A stretch of DNA of 64,000 nucleotides. Source: Saprospiraceae bacterium (GTDB lineage: Bacteria; Bacteroidota; Bacteroidia; Chitinophagales; Saprospiraceae). Location: the NCBI GenBank assembly GCA_016722295.1, contig JADKGL010000026.1, positions 248,001-312,000 of the forward strand, written 5' to 3'. The translations under genes were made by a program, and so were the position numbers. Under the pieces are notes generated by a model, which saw only the letters and a program-made list of their open reading frames with translations, searched no databases and had not been told where the DNA came from. Positions 26,201-34,401 of this stretch are shown piece after piece; the first letter of the stretch is position 1, and the number at the start of each line of letters is the position of its first letter.

Positions 26201-27339
26201 CTGGACCAAAAGATCAAATCAGCACGACCGTTGATAAAGCAGGAGTTTATTATTTCACAGTATTCGATACAAGCAATCTTTGTTCAAATACTGATAGTAT
26301 CGTCGTAAAACAAAACATCACAAAACCACAAGCAGATGCTGGACTGGATCAATCCATAGGTTGTCGCATCACACAAGCAAATATCATTTCAAACACAAAT
26401 GCTCAACATGAAAAATCGTGGTCTACGACCAATGGAAACATCATCAATGGCTCAAACACAGATCGCATCACAGTAGATCGCGAAGGCAGTTACATTCTCA
26501 CAGTCACTGACCCCAACAATGGATGTACAGCCACAGATGAAGTCATCGTAACTGCAATAAAAAATATTCCAACTCAAATCCTAAATCAAGTTTTCCAACC
26601 ATTATGTCCTGAAGATCTCGGAGGTATCGAAATAGAAAATATCACAGGAGGGACAGCACCTTTTGAATATTATCTCAACAACAAATCGATCACCACTACA
26701 GAAATCGATGATCTCACACCGGGGAATTATATCTTGAAAGTAATCGATAAAAATGGTTGTGAATTTGAGAAAACAATTGTCATCAATGCAGCGATTGGAG
26801 TGGATGTAGATCTGGTCCCACAAGTAGAATTATATGCAGGAGATGAATATAAGATCATACCAAAGTATTCTATACCAGATGATAGCATTGCATGGGTAAA
26901 ATGGGAACCAGCAGAAAATCTATCTTGTGCCAACTGTCTCTATCCCATACACACAGCAAATACAGATCAAACCTATACTGTAACTTTCGCCAACAAAAAT
27001 GGCTGCATAGCAACATCAGAAATCAAAATAAAAATCAACTCAAGGAATGTCTGGTTTCCCAATGTCATCACAAGCAATGGAGATAATATCAACGACCGTT
27101 TCTTTCCAAAAGCATCGAGTAATTCATTTCGACAAGTGAACTTTCTATCCATCTACGATCGATGGGGAGAAAAAATATTTCATCAAGAAAACTTTCCAGC
27201 CAACGATCCAACACAAGGTTGGGAAGGAAAATTCAATAATGAATATTGCATCCCCGGAGTTTACGTCTACGTAGTCGAGATCGAATGGAATAATGGAGAT
27301 GTACAGAAATTTTTTGGTGATGTGACTTTGATAAGGTAG
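23281..27339 (+). CDS. Giant secreted adhesin-like protein with T9SS type B sorting domain
   Basis: Protein of 1352 residues. A signal peptide (1-20, ending INGQ) precedes a carbohydrate-binding-like domain with LIDNGDFESGF (about 95-255). About ten Ig/PKD-like modules of some 85-90 residues follow, each opening with a Cys-containing strand (DLFTCDPK, LTCAKN, ITCKNT, FRCADT, LDCVTK, LTCKNV). A SprB-type repeat is at about 1108-1165 (GGTAPFEYYL ... GNYILKVIDKNGC). The last about 90 residues are the type B (gliding motility-associated) domain (PNVITSNGDNINDRF, IYDRWGEKIF, FFGDVTLIR). Such proteins are exported by T9SS and stay on the surface as adhesins. The gene is intact, unlike its relative at 43.4-50.9 kb. 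Confidence 0.9.
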   Translation: MKKALILFFLVISTFTQINGQGGCPDVDADAGPDLFTCDPKMPVQLQGQTNAGEFEWVPTTYLSNPKILDPIVNAPVGKYKYTLKTKGLSNTNLIDNGDFESGFTGFSTAYTKSSPGGPFGPDYLDVGPNPQAYNGAFSPCGDHGGGGNQLIVDGSTSAGKNIWCQSVPTIPGRMYQLTLYVQSVHPASPANINARVNGNSVGSVNAAGVCEWIELMACFTATTSSSSICISEQSGVGYGNDFAIDDISLYEKCEDMDEVMVEVVDLKAIVKAPILPDCSSEPFELKANGSSTGTNVRYEWTASNGGKILSSNGLTATAKGSGTYKLKVIYQNGLVYCDKEVELDIDLPNDLLGEIFVDNEATCKFDTVFFLATISNGSGNFSYKWSPDSLIVGGQGSFIAKVLAPGKYSVTITDKSSGCEFEETFTVLGDTIGPNGNIIGDSLLTCAKNNVLLTGNPFDTAKNDLTWILPDNSTLQNQNTINSNQSGRYKLVITDKKNKCVDTSYFDVFENRNLPQFNLGTDLSIDCKNNGVTISSNPIGSGKYNYKWTLPNGNIITDTTLQNQQITQAGRVILHVTNTENGCDYSDTIDVTDLRQLPNANAGQDLTITCKNTLLTLQGTSNLSSNIRYEWKNNSGQTLNQNNSDRIQITQAGRYYFTVIDSNNFCERTDSIDIAIDQTKPNAQVEADKTFRCADTLVTLDGTLSDGGPRIKYQWLGNNIVNGANTKTATVNNVGTFLLVVIDTVNECSDTARITLTPDQNKPQVTASTIGVLDCVTKEVSLIGTAMSTSGGTLNYYWTSTNNSPITNPNSLNPKVQTPGTYTLWAIDQMNGCSTNIQTIVTIDTTAPIANAGLDQIWNCSSKTITLIAKDSTGNKYKFEWTTTNGKINSNSNQAQITITSPGQYFVKVIDTKNGCESIDEVSIVPDLNFPKVQFLPPADLTCKNVSVTISAQGSSSGINFIPFWNTLQGNITGPKDQISTTVDKAGVYYFTVFDTSNLCSNTDSIVVKQNITKPQADAGLDQSIGCRITQANIISNTNAQHEKSWSTTNGNIINGSNTDRITVDREGSYILTVTDPNNGCTATDEVIVTAIKNIPTQILNQVFQPLCPEDLGGIEIENITGGTAPFEYYLNNKSITTTEIDDLTPGNYILKVIDKNGCEFEKTIVINAAIGVDVDLVPQVELYAGDEYKIIPKYSIPDDSIAWVKWEPAENLSCANCLYPIHTANTDQTYTVTFANKNGCIATSEIKIKINSRNVWFPNVITSNGDNINDRFFPKASSNSFRQVNFLSIYDRWGEKIFHQENFPANDPTQGWEGKFNNEYCIPGVYVYVVEIEWNNGDVQKFFGDVTLIR

Positions 27340-27348
27340 ATGGTATTT

Positions 27349-28245
27349 TTAAACCATTTCCCTTATTTTTTTCATTTCTTCAACCAATTTTTCTTGATTT
27401 GACTGTGACATTTCTATGAGAGGTAAGCGTACATATGTTTGGCATAAGCCAAGCGCTTTTGCTGCAGCTTTTACACCAACAGGGTTACCTTCAACATATA
27501 GCCATTTATGCAAATCAAACAAAGCTAGATTGATATATTGCGCCTTTGCAAAATCAGCATTTTGCGCAGCAGAAATTACTTTTGAAAATTCTCTCGGATA
27601 TACATTTGCGATGACAGAAATAACACCATCTCCGCCAATTCCCATTAATCCTAAAGCTAGGGGATCATCCCCTGATAAAACTAGGAAATGATCTGGTCTA
27701 TCCTTCAATATTTTGGTAGCTTGAGCGAGATCACCAGATGCTTCTTTTACAGCAGCAAATTTAATAGATGAATGTGCCAATCGAATTGTGGTTTCTGCTG
27801 TAATATTCGATGCGGTTCTGCCAGGAACATTGTAAATAATGATTGGAACTGGTGAAACTTTTTCCAAGGAAAGGTAATGTTGGTAAATGCCTTCTTGAGA
27901 TGGTTTATTGTAAGCAGGAGAACTAGAAAGTATTGCAGAGATTCCTGTGAAATCTTGTGTTTGAATTTCTTCAATAAGTTCTGCTGTATTATTCCCCCCA
28001 ATACCGATTACTATAGGAATTCTACCATTAGTTATTTTAACCGTAAAACGAATTACGGCTTGTTTTTCTTCTTTTGTCAAAGTTACGGATTCACCTGTAG
28101 TGCCCATACTGACGAGATAATTTACACCTCCATCTATACAATGATTAATGACTTTTTCAAGACCATTGTAATCAATGGATTTATCTGCTGCAAACGGAGT
28201 AATTAATGCTACGCCAGTACCTTTTAAAAATTCGTAATTAACCAT
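27349..28245 (-). CDS. dapA: 4-hydroxy-tetrahydrodipicolinate synthase
   Basis: Condenses pyruvate with aspartate semialdehyde, the first committed step to lysine and meso-diaminopimelate. It has 298 residues. Marks: GTTGESVTL (48-56) for pyruvate binding, Y138 (IIIYNVPGRT) and the Schiff-base K167 (AAVKEASGD). The length is normal. It follows accA by 24 bp on the same strand and ends 9 bp from the convergent type B giant, with no terminator visible between. Confidence 0.96.
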   Translation of the reverse strand: MVNYEFLKGTGVALITPFAADKSIDYNGLEKVINHCIDGGVNYLVSMGTTGESVTLTKEEKQAVIRFTVKITNGRIPIVIGIGGNNTAELIEEIQTQDFTGISAILSSSPAYNKPSQEGIYQHYLSLEKVSPVPIIIYNVPGRTASNITAETTIRLAHSSIKFAAVKEASGDLAQATKILKDRPDHFLVLSGDDPLALGLMGIGGDGVISVIANVYPREFSKVISAAQNADFAKAQYINLALFDLHKWLYVEGNPVGVKAAAKALGLCQTYVRLPLIEMSQSNQEKLVEEMKKIREMV

Positions 28246-28269
28246 ATTTTGTAAATTATGTATTGAAGA

Positions 28270-29223
28270 TTAATTTTCTTTAAATCTTCCCATTTTATCG
28301 TATTTATCAATTCTGAGCTGGATTCTTTCATCAGGATCTAATGGAGCAATTTCCGATAGTGTCTTTAATATATGTTCTTTAAGGCGAGATGCCATTGCCA
28401 TTGGATCATTGTGGGCTCCTCCTATGGGTTCTTGCACTATACCATCGACGATTCCAAACTTTTCCATATCAATGGCTGTAAGCTTCAAAGCATCTGCTGC
28501 TTTTTCTTTAAAATCCCAACTTCGCCATAGAATTGAAGAGCAAGATTCTGGAGAAATAACAGAATACCATGTGTTTTCTAACATGAACACTCGATCACCC
28601 ACACCAATCCCAAGAGCTCCGCCTGAAGCACCTTCTCCAATAATATAACAAACTATTGGTACTTTTAGCTGAGCCATTTCGAATAGATTCCTTGCAATAG
28701 CTTCAGCTTGTCCACGTTCTTCAGCTTCAATTCCAGGATAAGCACCTGGAGTATCAATTAAACTGATAACTGGAAAACCAAATTTTTCAGCTAATTTCAT
28801 GATTCTCAAAGCTTTTCGATAGCCATCAGGATTTGCCATACCAAAATTTCTGTATTGTCTTAATTTGGTAGTAGTTCCTTTTTGATGACCAATAATTACT
28901 ACTGACTGTCCGTCAATTTCGGCGATTCCGCCAATAATAGCTTTATCATCTTTTACATATCTATCACCATGTAATTCTATGAATTTTGTGCAAATAGCAG
29001 AAATATAGTATTGAGTATAAGGTCTTTCAGGGTGTCTAGATAATTGAACTCTCTGCCATCCAGTAAGGTTTTCGTAGATTTCTTTTTGCTTTATTTTTAG
29101 TCGAGATTCAAGCTCAGCTATTTGGCTAGACATATCTAAAGACCCATCTTCGGCAATCTTTTTGATCTTGTCGAGCTGGTCATATAAGGACTCGAGGGGC
29201 TTCTCAAATTCCATAAATATCAT
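28270..29223 (-). CDS. accA: Acetyl-CoA carboxylase carboxyltransferase, alpha subunit
   Basis: Transfers the carboxyl group from biotin to acetyl-CoA in fatty-acid synthesis, as alpha2beta2 with AccD. It has 317 residues. The helical N-terminus (FEKPLESLYDQLDKIK) is followed by the carboxyltransferase domain with RHPERPYTQYYI, DTPGAYPGIEAEERGQAEAIARNL (split here as two overlapping motifs) and GEGASGGALGIG. The second in-frame ATG at 29214 gives the more usual beginning MEFEKPLE. Likely co-transcribed with dapA. Confidence 0.96.
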   Translation of the reverse strand: MIFMEFEKPLESLYDQLDKIKKIAEDGSLDMSSQIAELESRLKIKQKEIYENLTGWQRVQLSRHPERPYTQYYISAICTKFIELHGDRYVKDDKAIIGGIAEIDGQSVVIIGHQKGTTTKLRQYRNFGMANPDGYRKALRIMKLAEKFGFPVISLIDTPGAYPGIEAEERGQAEAIARNLFEMAQLKVPIVCYIIGEGASGGALGIGVGDRVFMLENTWYSVISPESCSSILWRSWDFKEKAADALKLTAIDMEKFGIVDGIVQEPIGGAHNDPMAMASRLKEHILKTLSEIAPLDPDERIQLRIDKYDKMGRFKEN

Positions 29224-29363
29224 AAATTCAGCATTTTATGGCATTTGCCTGTTTGAAATTGGATTACAAATAAACACTAAAATATTGGATTATAGGAAAT
29301 TATTTTGATAACTACTAAAAATAATTTTTTCAGACATTTATTAGAATAATATGATTTTATAAT

Positions 29364-29371
29364 TAATTTTG
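29364..29371 (+). promoter_or_regulatory. -7 box of the tRNA-Asp gene
   Basis: TAATTTTG fits TAnnTTTG exactly and lies 27 bp before the mature tRNA 5' end, a suitable distance for a tRNA transcript start. Confidence 0.55.
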
Positions 29372-29397
29372 CGCTCACCTTTGAAAAAAGGCTCAAT

Positions 29398-29471
29398 GGA
29401 GCGGTAGTTCAGCTGGTTAGAATACGTGCCTGTCACGCACGGGGTCGCGGGTTCGAGTCCCGTCCGCTCCG
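29398..29471 (+). tRNA. tRNA-Asp (anticodon GTC)
   Basis: A 74-nt cloverleaf. The acceptor arm GGAGCGG pairs with CCGCTCC, the discriminator base is G at 29471, the anticodon arm CGTGC/GCACG carries the GTC anticodon at 29432-29434, and the T arm contains GGTTCGAGTCC. The terminal CCA is not encoded and must be added. Confidence 0.97.
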
Positions 29472-29474
29472 CAT

Positions 29475-29507
29475 AATCCTCACTGAAAAGTGGGGATTTT
29501 GTGTTTT
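29475..29507 (+). terminator. Rho-independent terminator after tRNA-Asp
   Basis: A 10-bp stem (AATCCTCACT with AGTGGGGATT, one G-U pair) closes a GAAA tetraloop and is followed by TTTTGTGTTTT, directly after the tRNA. Confidence 0.85.
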
Positions 29508-29516
29508 AAGACGATT

Positions 29517-31004
29517 TTATTTCAAAAACTTTAGCAATTGAGCTCGTTTTGTATCAAAATATTGATTGTAATCTAAGCTTAGACCTAAAGAATAAAGACT
29601 GAGAGAAAAGAGAGAAGTAAATAAAAATACTTTAAGACCACTATTGAATATAGAATTAGAATGGATTTCTATAAAATACAAACTAAAAAAACAAATAGCG
29701 CTCAATCCGATAATTTTAAGTAGAGAAAAAGAGAAGGGTTGAATTTTTAAGGCATTCCAGATATATATAGATTTTGAAAAATTAAAGAGAAATACTGAAA
29801 TACAGGTTGAAATAGCCGCACCTGTTATGCCATATTTCGGAATTAAAAAATAATTTAAAGCAATATTAACTCCAGCCATGATTAACATTAGGATGGCTTC
29901 AATTTTATAGTAATTGGAATAACTCAGAATAGCATGATTGACCCCAGTCACTGCATCAAATAATCTAGAGCATAATAGGAATACAAGAGCTGGAGCCATC
30001 AGCATCACTTTCTCTTGATTAGGCATTATTTCAAATAAAATAGGTAAGCCGAACAGGATGCAAGCACAGATCCACACACTAGGTATGAACATCAGTATGG
30101 CTGATTTTTTATAATACTTTTCTATGGATTCGCTTTCTTTATCAAATGACAATCGAGCAATTTTTGGATCTAAGATGGAATTTATTGAGGTGGCAGGAAT
30201 ATAACTGGCATTACTAATGAAATATGCTAAAGAAAATATTCCATTCGCTTCAGTTCCCGACATTGAGGTTAACATAAATGAATCCAATCGCAATGCTAAG
30301 GCTGAACCAGTGCCACCCAATAGATTGAAAAATGCAAATAAGTAAATATCTTTTGACTGAAAATTTCTATTCAAAGGGGTTAAGATTTCTATAGAAAAAT
30401 TGTGTTTACGTTTTAAATATTGGAAAAGTAAAGTTATCGTCAAGATATAAAACAAACAAATACTAATCGGCAGAAACCACTTTTCAACGTATCCATAAAC
30501 ACAACATAAAAATATTGTAGGTAGAAAAACTTTCATCAAACTTGTAAGTAAAGCTGGAGGACTAGTTTTGAAGAAGTTAATGCAATAACTAGAAAGCAAT
30601 TCATACATTACATACAAGATAGTAATGGGTAGAACAAAAAGGAAAAGCTGATGAAAAGTACTGTCTTCAGCTAAAAATTTTGTTTTTATCCAATCATAAC
30701 TTAGGATAAATAGTAAAGCAAAGAGGGTAATCCCCAGAACAAAATGAAAGAGTACAGAACCAAAAAATCGTTTACTTGATTCAGTAGAATTTTTATGAGC
30801 TGGAAAATATTTAATCAATACAGAACTAAAGCCTAAAGAAACAAAAGGTACTAAAAGTGAAGCAGTATTTGTCAAAAATCCATAAAATCCATAAAGTTCA
30901 AGATCTTTTGGATAGATGAAAATAGTACTACAAATCCCAATGGCTACACCAACAAAAAAAATTATACTTGTATTGATACTTTCTTTGCGGGATGAATGCA
31001 ACAT
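29517..31004 (-). CDS. Polysaccharide flippase-like membrane protein (MOP superfamily)
   Basis: Protein of 495 residues with about 12-14 membrane segments and the general plan of Wzx/MurJ-type oligosaccharide flippases. Notable parts are the N-terminal PKDLELYGFYGFLTNTAS region, the central ANGIFSLAYFISNASYIPA and the late YGITGAAISTCISVFLFN loops. It probably moves lipid-linked glycans across the inner membrane. It follows the M43 protease gene by 7 bp. No glycosyltransferase or polymerase lies directly next to it, so the glycan is unknown; the GT2 at 17.7 kb and the TMTC-like protein at 32.5 kb are the nearest sugar-related genes. Confidence 0.82.
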   Translation of the reverse strand: MLHSSRKESINTSIIFFVGVAIGICSTIFIYPKDLELYGFYGFLTNTASLLVPFVSLGFSSVLIKYFPAHKNSTESSKRFFGSVLFHFVLGITLFALLFILSYDWIKTKFLAEDSTFHQLFLFVLPITILYVMYELLSSYCINFFKTSPPALLTSLMKVFLPTIFLCCVYGYVEKWFLPISICLFYILTITLLFQYLKRKHNFSIEILTPLNRNFQSKDIYLFAFFNLLGGTGSALALRLDSFMLTSMSGTEANGIFSLAYFISNASYIPATSINSILDPKIARLSFDKESESIEKYYKKSAILMFIPSVWICACILFGLPILFEIMPNQEKVMLMAPALVFLLCSRLFDAVTGVNHAILSYSNYYKIEAILMLIMAGVNIALNYFLIPKYGITGAAISTCISVFLFNFSKSIYIWNALKIQPFSFSLLKIIGLSAICFFSLYFIEIHSNSIFNSGLKVFLFTSLFSLSLYSLGLSLDYNQYFDTKRAQLLKFLK

Positions 31005-31011
31005 TAAGACG

Positions 31012-32364
31012 TTAAAGTTTTACAAATTTTTTAAAGTAGCTTTTTTGATCACTTTGTACAAAAATACTATAAACTCCATTTGGTAAATTCTTACATGAAA
31101 TTTCAAATTCTGATTGAGATGAATTTACTTTTTGTTTAAAGAGCGACTGACCTGCATGATTTATGATTTGTATAGTAACAGCTGATTCATTGCTCATGTT
31201 AATTCGGATTGATTCGGATTGGGCTAGATAAATGATTTTAATTTGTTCTGAGTCATCATCATTGATATTTGTTTGAACATCCCAACTGACTAATTTTAAT
31301 CTTTTCTGTTCTATTACTTTTTGCATGAAATCTGTTTGATCAGGCGTGAAAATTACTTGACACTTTTCATCTGAATAATCCATATAATTTTCCCACATAT
31401 CAGGAAGATCTGGCGACTCATGTTCACAAGTGTTTTTATCATCTATACATCCAGTAGCTTGTGAATTAGAGCCACAATAAGGTGTATCATCGATGCCGTC
31501 ATCATCTTCATTACCATTAAGATCAACACAGGATGCAGAACCAAATATAGGATCACCTTTATCTGCCCAAATATGTCTTAAACCTAGATAATGGCCAGTT
31601 TCGTGGATTAAGGTTTTACCAGAATTTGCAATTTTAAATGTGGAATCTAGGCTCGCGAAATTTGGATTATTATTACCGATGAATTGATATTGAATTACAG
31701 CTCCATCAGCGCCAACACCTTCCAGTGCTTCGGATGGCCAATTGGGCAATCCTGATGGTGGTGTAGCAAAGCCCAGTATGCCCACTTGCTCTTGACCTAA
31801 AAAGATAATCGGCATATTGACTACCCATACATTGTAATATTTTGTAACGTCCCATGGATCTTGGCCACCTTTTGCAGTCGATTTCATATCAATACTGATG
31901 GCGCCAGTTAATAAATTTGTTGTAAATTTTTTTGTAGTTGACTTTCTTGTGATGCCTGTAGTACTATTCCCTTGAGGATCTTTTGTTGCAAGATAAAATT
32001 CAATTTCAGCATCTTTAGCTTCTAGTCCAAATATTGGTCTTAGATTAGATCTATCAACATTTGTAGCACGAAAAGCATGATTCAATAATTCAATTTGTCT
32101 GTGAATACAAGAATCTGGTATATTTTCTTTAGGTTTTGTACTGTTCCAAACAATGTGAAAAACCACAGGTATTCTATAAATTGTATGCGACCGATTTGAA
32201 TTTTTGTTTTTTACCTTTTGAAATTCAGCTTGAATCGACTGTGAAAAACCAGGATTATAAATTTCGCCTTGTTGAATTAACTCATGAGTGACACACTTGT
32301 GCAATGTTTGAGCATTTAAAAATGTAAGTATACAGAAAAAACTTAGAGAAAGTAAATGTTTCAT
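31012..32364 (-). CDS. Secreted M43 (pappalysin-type) zinc metalloprotease with T9SS type A domain
   Basis: Protein of 450 residues. Signal peptide 1-19 (ending LNAQ), a propeptide-like part, then the metzincin catalytic domain with HETGHYLGLRH (zinc ligands H254, H258, H264; E255 catalytic) and a Met-turn YMDYSDE near residue 334. The Cys-rich stretch around 278-315 is usual for M43B. The C-terminal about 75 residues (ESAVTIQIINHAGQSLF ... LPNGVYSIFVQS ... KFVKL) are a type A sorting domain, so T9SS exports it and it works outside the cell or on the surface. Extracellular proteolysis fits a particle-degrading lifestyle. Confidence 0.92.
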   Translation of the reverse strand: MKHLLSLSFFCILTFLNAQTLHKCVTHELIQQGEIYNPGFSQSIQAEFQKVKNKNSNRSHTIYRIPVVFHIVWNSTKPKENIPDSCIHRQIELLNHAFRATNVDRSNLRPIFGLEAKDAEIEFYLATKDPQGNSTTGITRKSTTKKFTTNLLTGAISIDMKSTAKGGQDPWDVTKYYNVWVVNMPIIFLGQEQVGILGFATPPSGLPNWPSEALEGVGADGAVIQYQFIGNNNPNFASLDSTFKIANSGKTLIHETGHYLGLRHIWADKGDPIFGSASCVDLNGNEDDDGIDDTPYCGSNSQATGCIDDKNTCEHESPDLPDMWENYMDYSDEKCQVIFTPDQTDFMQKVIEQKRLKLVSWDVQTNINDDDSEQIKIIYLAQSESIRINMSNESAVTIQIINHAGQSLFKQKVNSSQSEFEISCKNLPNGVYSIFVQSDQKSYFKKFVKL

Positions 32365-32535
32365 ATTTTTTGAATTTTAGAGAATATTGTCAATAAGATG
32401 AATTTGAATGGGTAAATATATAAAAAAATGAATGAATTAGAATTAGTTTTGCTTTGTTTTAAATAATTTAATAAATTTCTATACGCTTAGCAAAATATTT
32501 CTCACCTTTGATATCCTAACAATTGAAAATTTAGT

Positions 32536-34401
32536 ATGCAAAAATCTATTGCATTTTTCTTCCAAAATGAGAATCCGAAGTACAGGTTTATTCCATATTT
32601 TATTTTTGGAGTTCTAGGCATCTTGATTTATTTCCAGTGTTTTCAATACGGTTATGCATTAGATGATATCATTGTAGCTTCAGAAAATAAATTTGTAAAA
32701 AAAGGTTTCGATGGAATAACAGAAATTTTTTGTAAGGAATCATTTACTGGATATTTTGGAGAGCAAAAAAATCTAGTAGCTGGATCTCGATACAGACCAC
32801 TGTCGATCGCGACATTTGCAGTAGAGTATGAATTCTTCAAATCTAATCCGAAATTAAGTCATGTAATCAATGTTTTATTGTACATTTTATGCTTATTTAT
32901 TTTATTTAATACTTGCAAAAAATTGCTAAGGGATCATCAGTATAAAGTACTTATTTCGACATTGACTACCTTATTGTTTTTAGCTCATCCAGTGCATGTG
33001 GAAGCTGTAGCAAATATCAAAGGAAGGGATGAAATATTGTGTTTTCTTTTTTCATTTTTATCGTTACATTATTTTATAGATTATTATGATACAAAGAAAG
33101 TAAAACATGTAATCACAAGTTCATTCTTTTTATTTTTGGGTTTACTTTCTAAAGAAAACGCACTGCCATTTGTCCTTGTTGCGCCAATGTGTTTATATTT
33201 TTTTAGGGGAGCAAATATTCTACAACTTATAAAACCAAGTCTTGCATTATTAATTGCTGGAATTACATTTATTATTATTCGAGTTTTGGTGATTGGGTTT
33301 TTATTTGATGTTAAATTGGAGATTACAGATTTAATGAATGATCCTTTTCTCGAAATGAATACGGTCGAACGTTTTTGTACAATACTATTTACATTAGCTT
33401 GGTATATTAAATTACTGTTTGTCCCTTATCCATTGACTCATGATTATTACCCTTATCATGTTCCCATTATAGACCTTGGAAATCCGTTATTTTATCTAGC
33501 ATTTTTAGGCATATTTGGTTTATTATTTCTTGCATTTATAAAATTGAAAAAACGGTATGTGGTGAGTTTTTTAATATTGTTTTTCTTTATCACAATTCTA
33601 TTAGTGAGCAATATATTCTTTCCTGTTGGGACATTTATGAACGAAAGATTTTTATTTATACCTTCTTTTGCATCCTGTTTTTTTCTTTCTTATTTTGGAG
33701 TTCAATTACCACGATTACAAAAAGCCAATTTAGGTGTTTGGATGATTTTAGTAATGGTGGCTATTTTTACTTGGATTAGTTACCAAAGAGTACCTGCCTG
33801 GACAAATGGTGATCAACTGAATTTTGAAGGAATTAAAGTTTCTAAAAACAGTGCAAGACTTAATATGTATGTAGGCGTGACTTATTTTAATTTTTATAAA
33901 GCAGAGCAAAACCAAGATAAAAAATATAATTATTTAACACTATCTGAAAAATATCTAAGAAAAGCTATTCAGATCTATCCAGAGTATGGTCAAGGGCTAA
34001 ATATGTTGTCTGGTGTGGCCGCAGAATGGCACAAAAAGGATGGAGATATTTCAAAACTTTTGAGTTCTTTTGAATTTGTGATTGGGAAGCAGCATGATTT
34101 GGCATTTGTGACTGAATATCTTAATTATTTAGCAAAAGATGGTGCTAATTCTACAGCTCTATATTCATTTTATAAAAAGGTGGGGTGGGAAATCCTATTC
34201 CCCTTGAAAAAGCATGAAGTAGCTTTGCAATATCTAGGCTTAGCATATAAAATGAATGAAAATGATAAAGATCTACTTACAAAAATTGGTAAGGTATATT
34301 TAGAATTTGCTAATGTAAAAAATGTGATACCTGCAAAGCGTCAAGAATATTTAAATAATGGTAATGCATTCCTCAATAAAGCCCAAAGTATACAAAAATG
34401 A
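32536..34401 (+). CDS. TMTC-like GT-C membrane protein with TPR tail
   Basis: Protein of 621 residues with about 11 membrane segments in the first 430, then tetratricopeptide-like helices (about 440-620, including YLTLSEKYLRKAIQIYPEYGQG). Conserved stretches match the TMTC/O-mannosyltransferase-like family: an early DD pair (YALDDIIVAS), RYRPLSIATFAVEYE, HPVHVEAVANIKGRDE and LLSKENALPF. These are GT-C enzymes that use lipid-linked sugars; protein glycosylation is the known role of the animal members. For this bacterial protein that is an inference. It overlaps dprA by 4 bp, so both are in one transcript. Confidence 0.8.
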   Translation: MQKSIAFFFQNENPKYRFIPYFIFGVLGILIYFQCFQYGYALDDIIVASENKFVKKGFDGITEIFCKESFTGYFGEQKNLVAGSRYRPLSIATFAVEYEFFKSNPKLSHVINVLLYILCLFILFNTCKKLLRDHQYKVLISTLTTLLFLAHPVHVEAVANIKGRDEILCFLFSFLSLHYFIDYYDTKKVKHVITSSFFLFLGLLSKENALPFVLVAPMCLYFFRGANILQLIKPSLALLIAGITFIIIRVLVIGFLFDVKLEITDLMNDPFLEMNTVERFCTILFTLAWYIKLLFVPYPLTHDYYPYHVPIIDLGNPLFYLAFLGIFGLLFLAFIKLKKRYVVSFLILFFFITILLVSNIFFPVGTFMNERFLFIPSFASCFFLSYFGVQLPRLQKANLGVWMILVMVAIFTWISYQRVPAWTNGDQLNFEGIKVSKNSARLNMYVGVTYFNFYKAEQNQDKKYNYLTLSEKYLRKAIQIYPEYGQGLNMLSGVAAEWHKKDGDISKLLSSFEFVIGKQHDLAFVTEYLNYLAKDGANSTALYSFYKKVGWEILFPLKKHEVALQYLGLAYKMNENDKDLLTKIGKVYLEFANVKNVIPAKRQEYLNNGNAFLNKAQSIQK

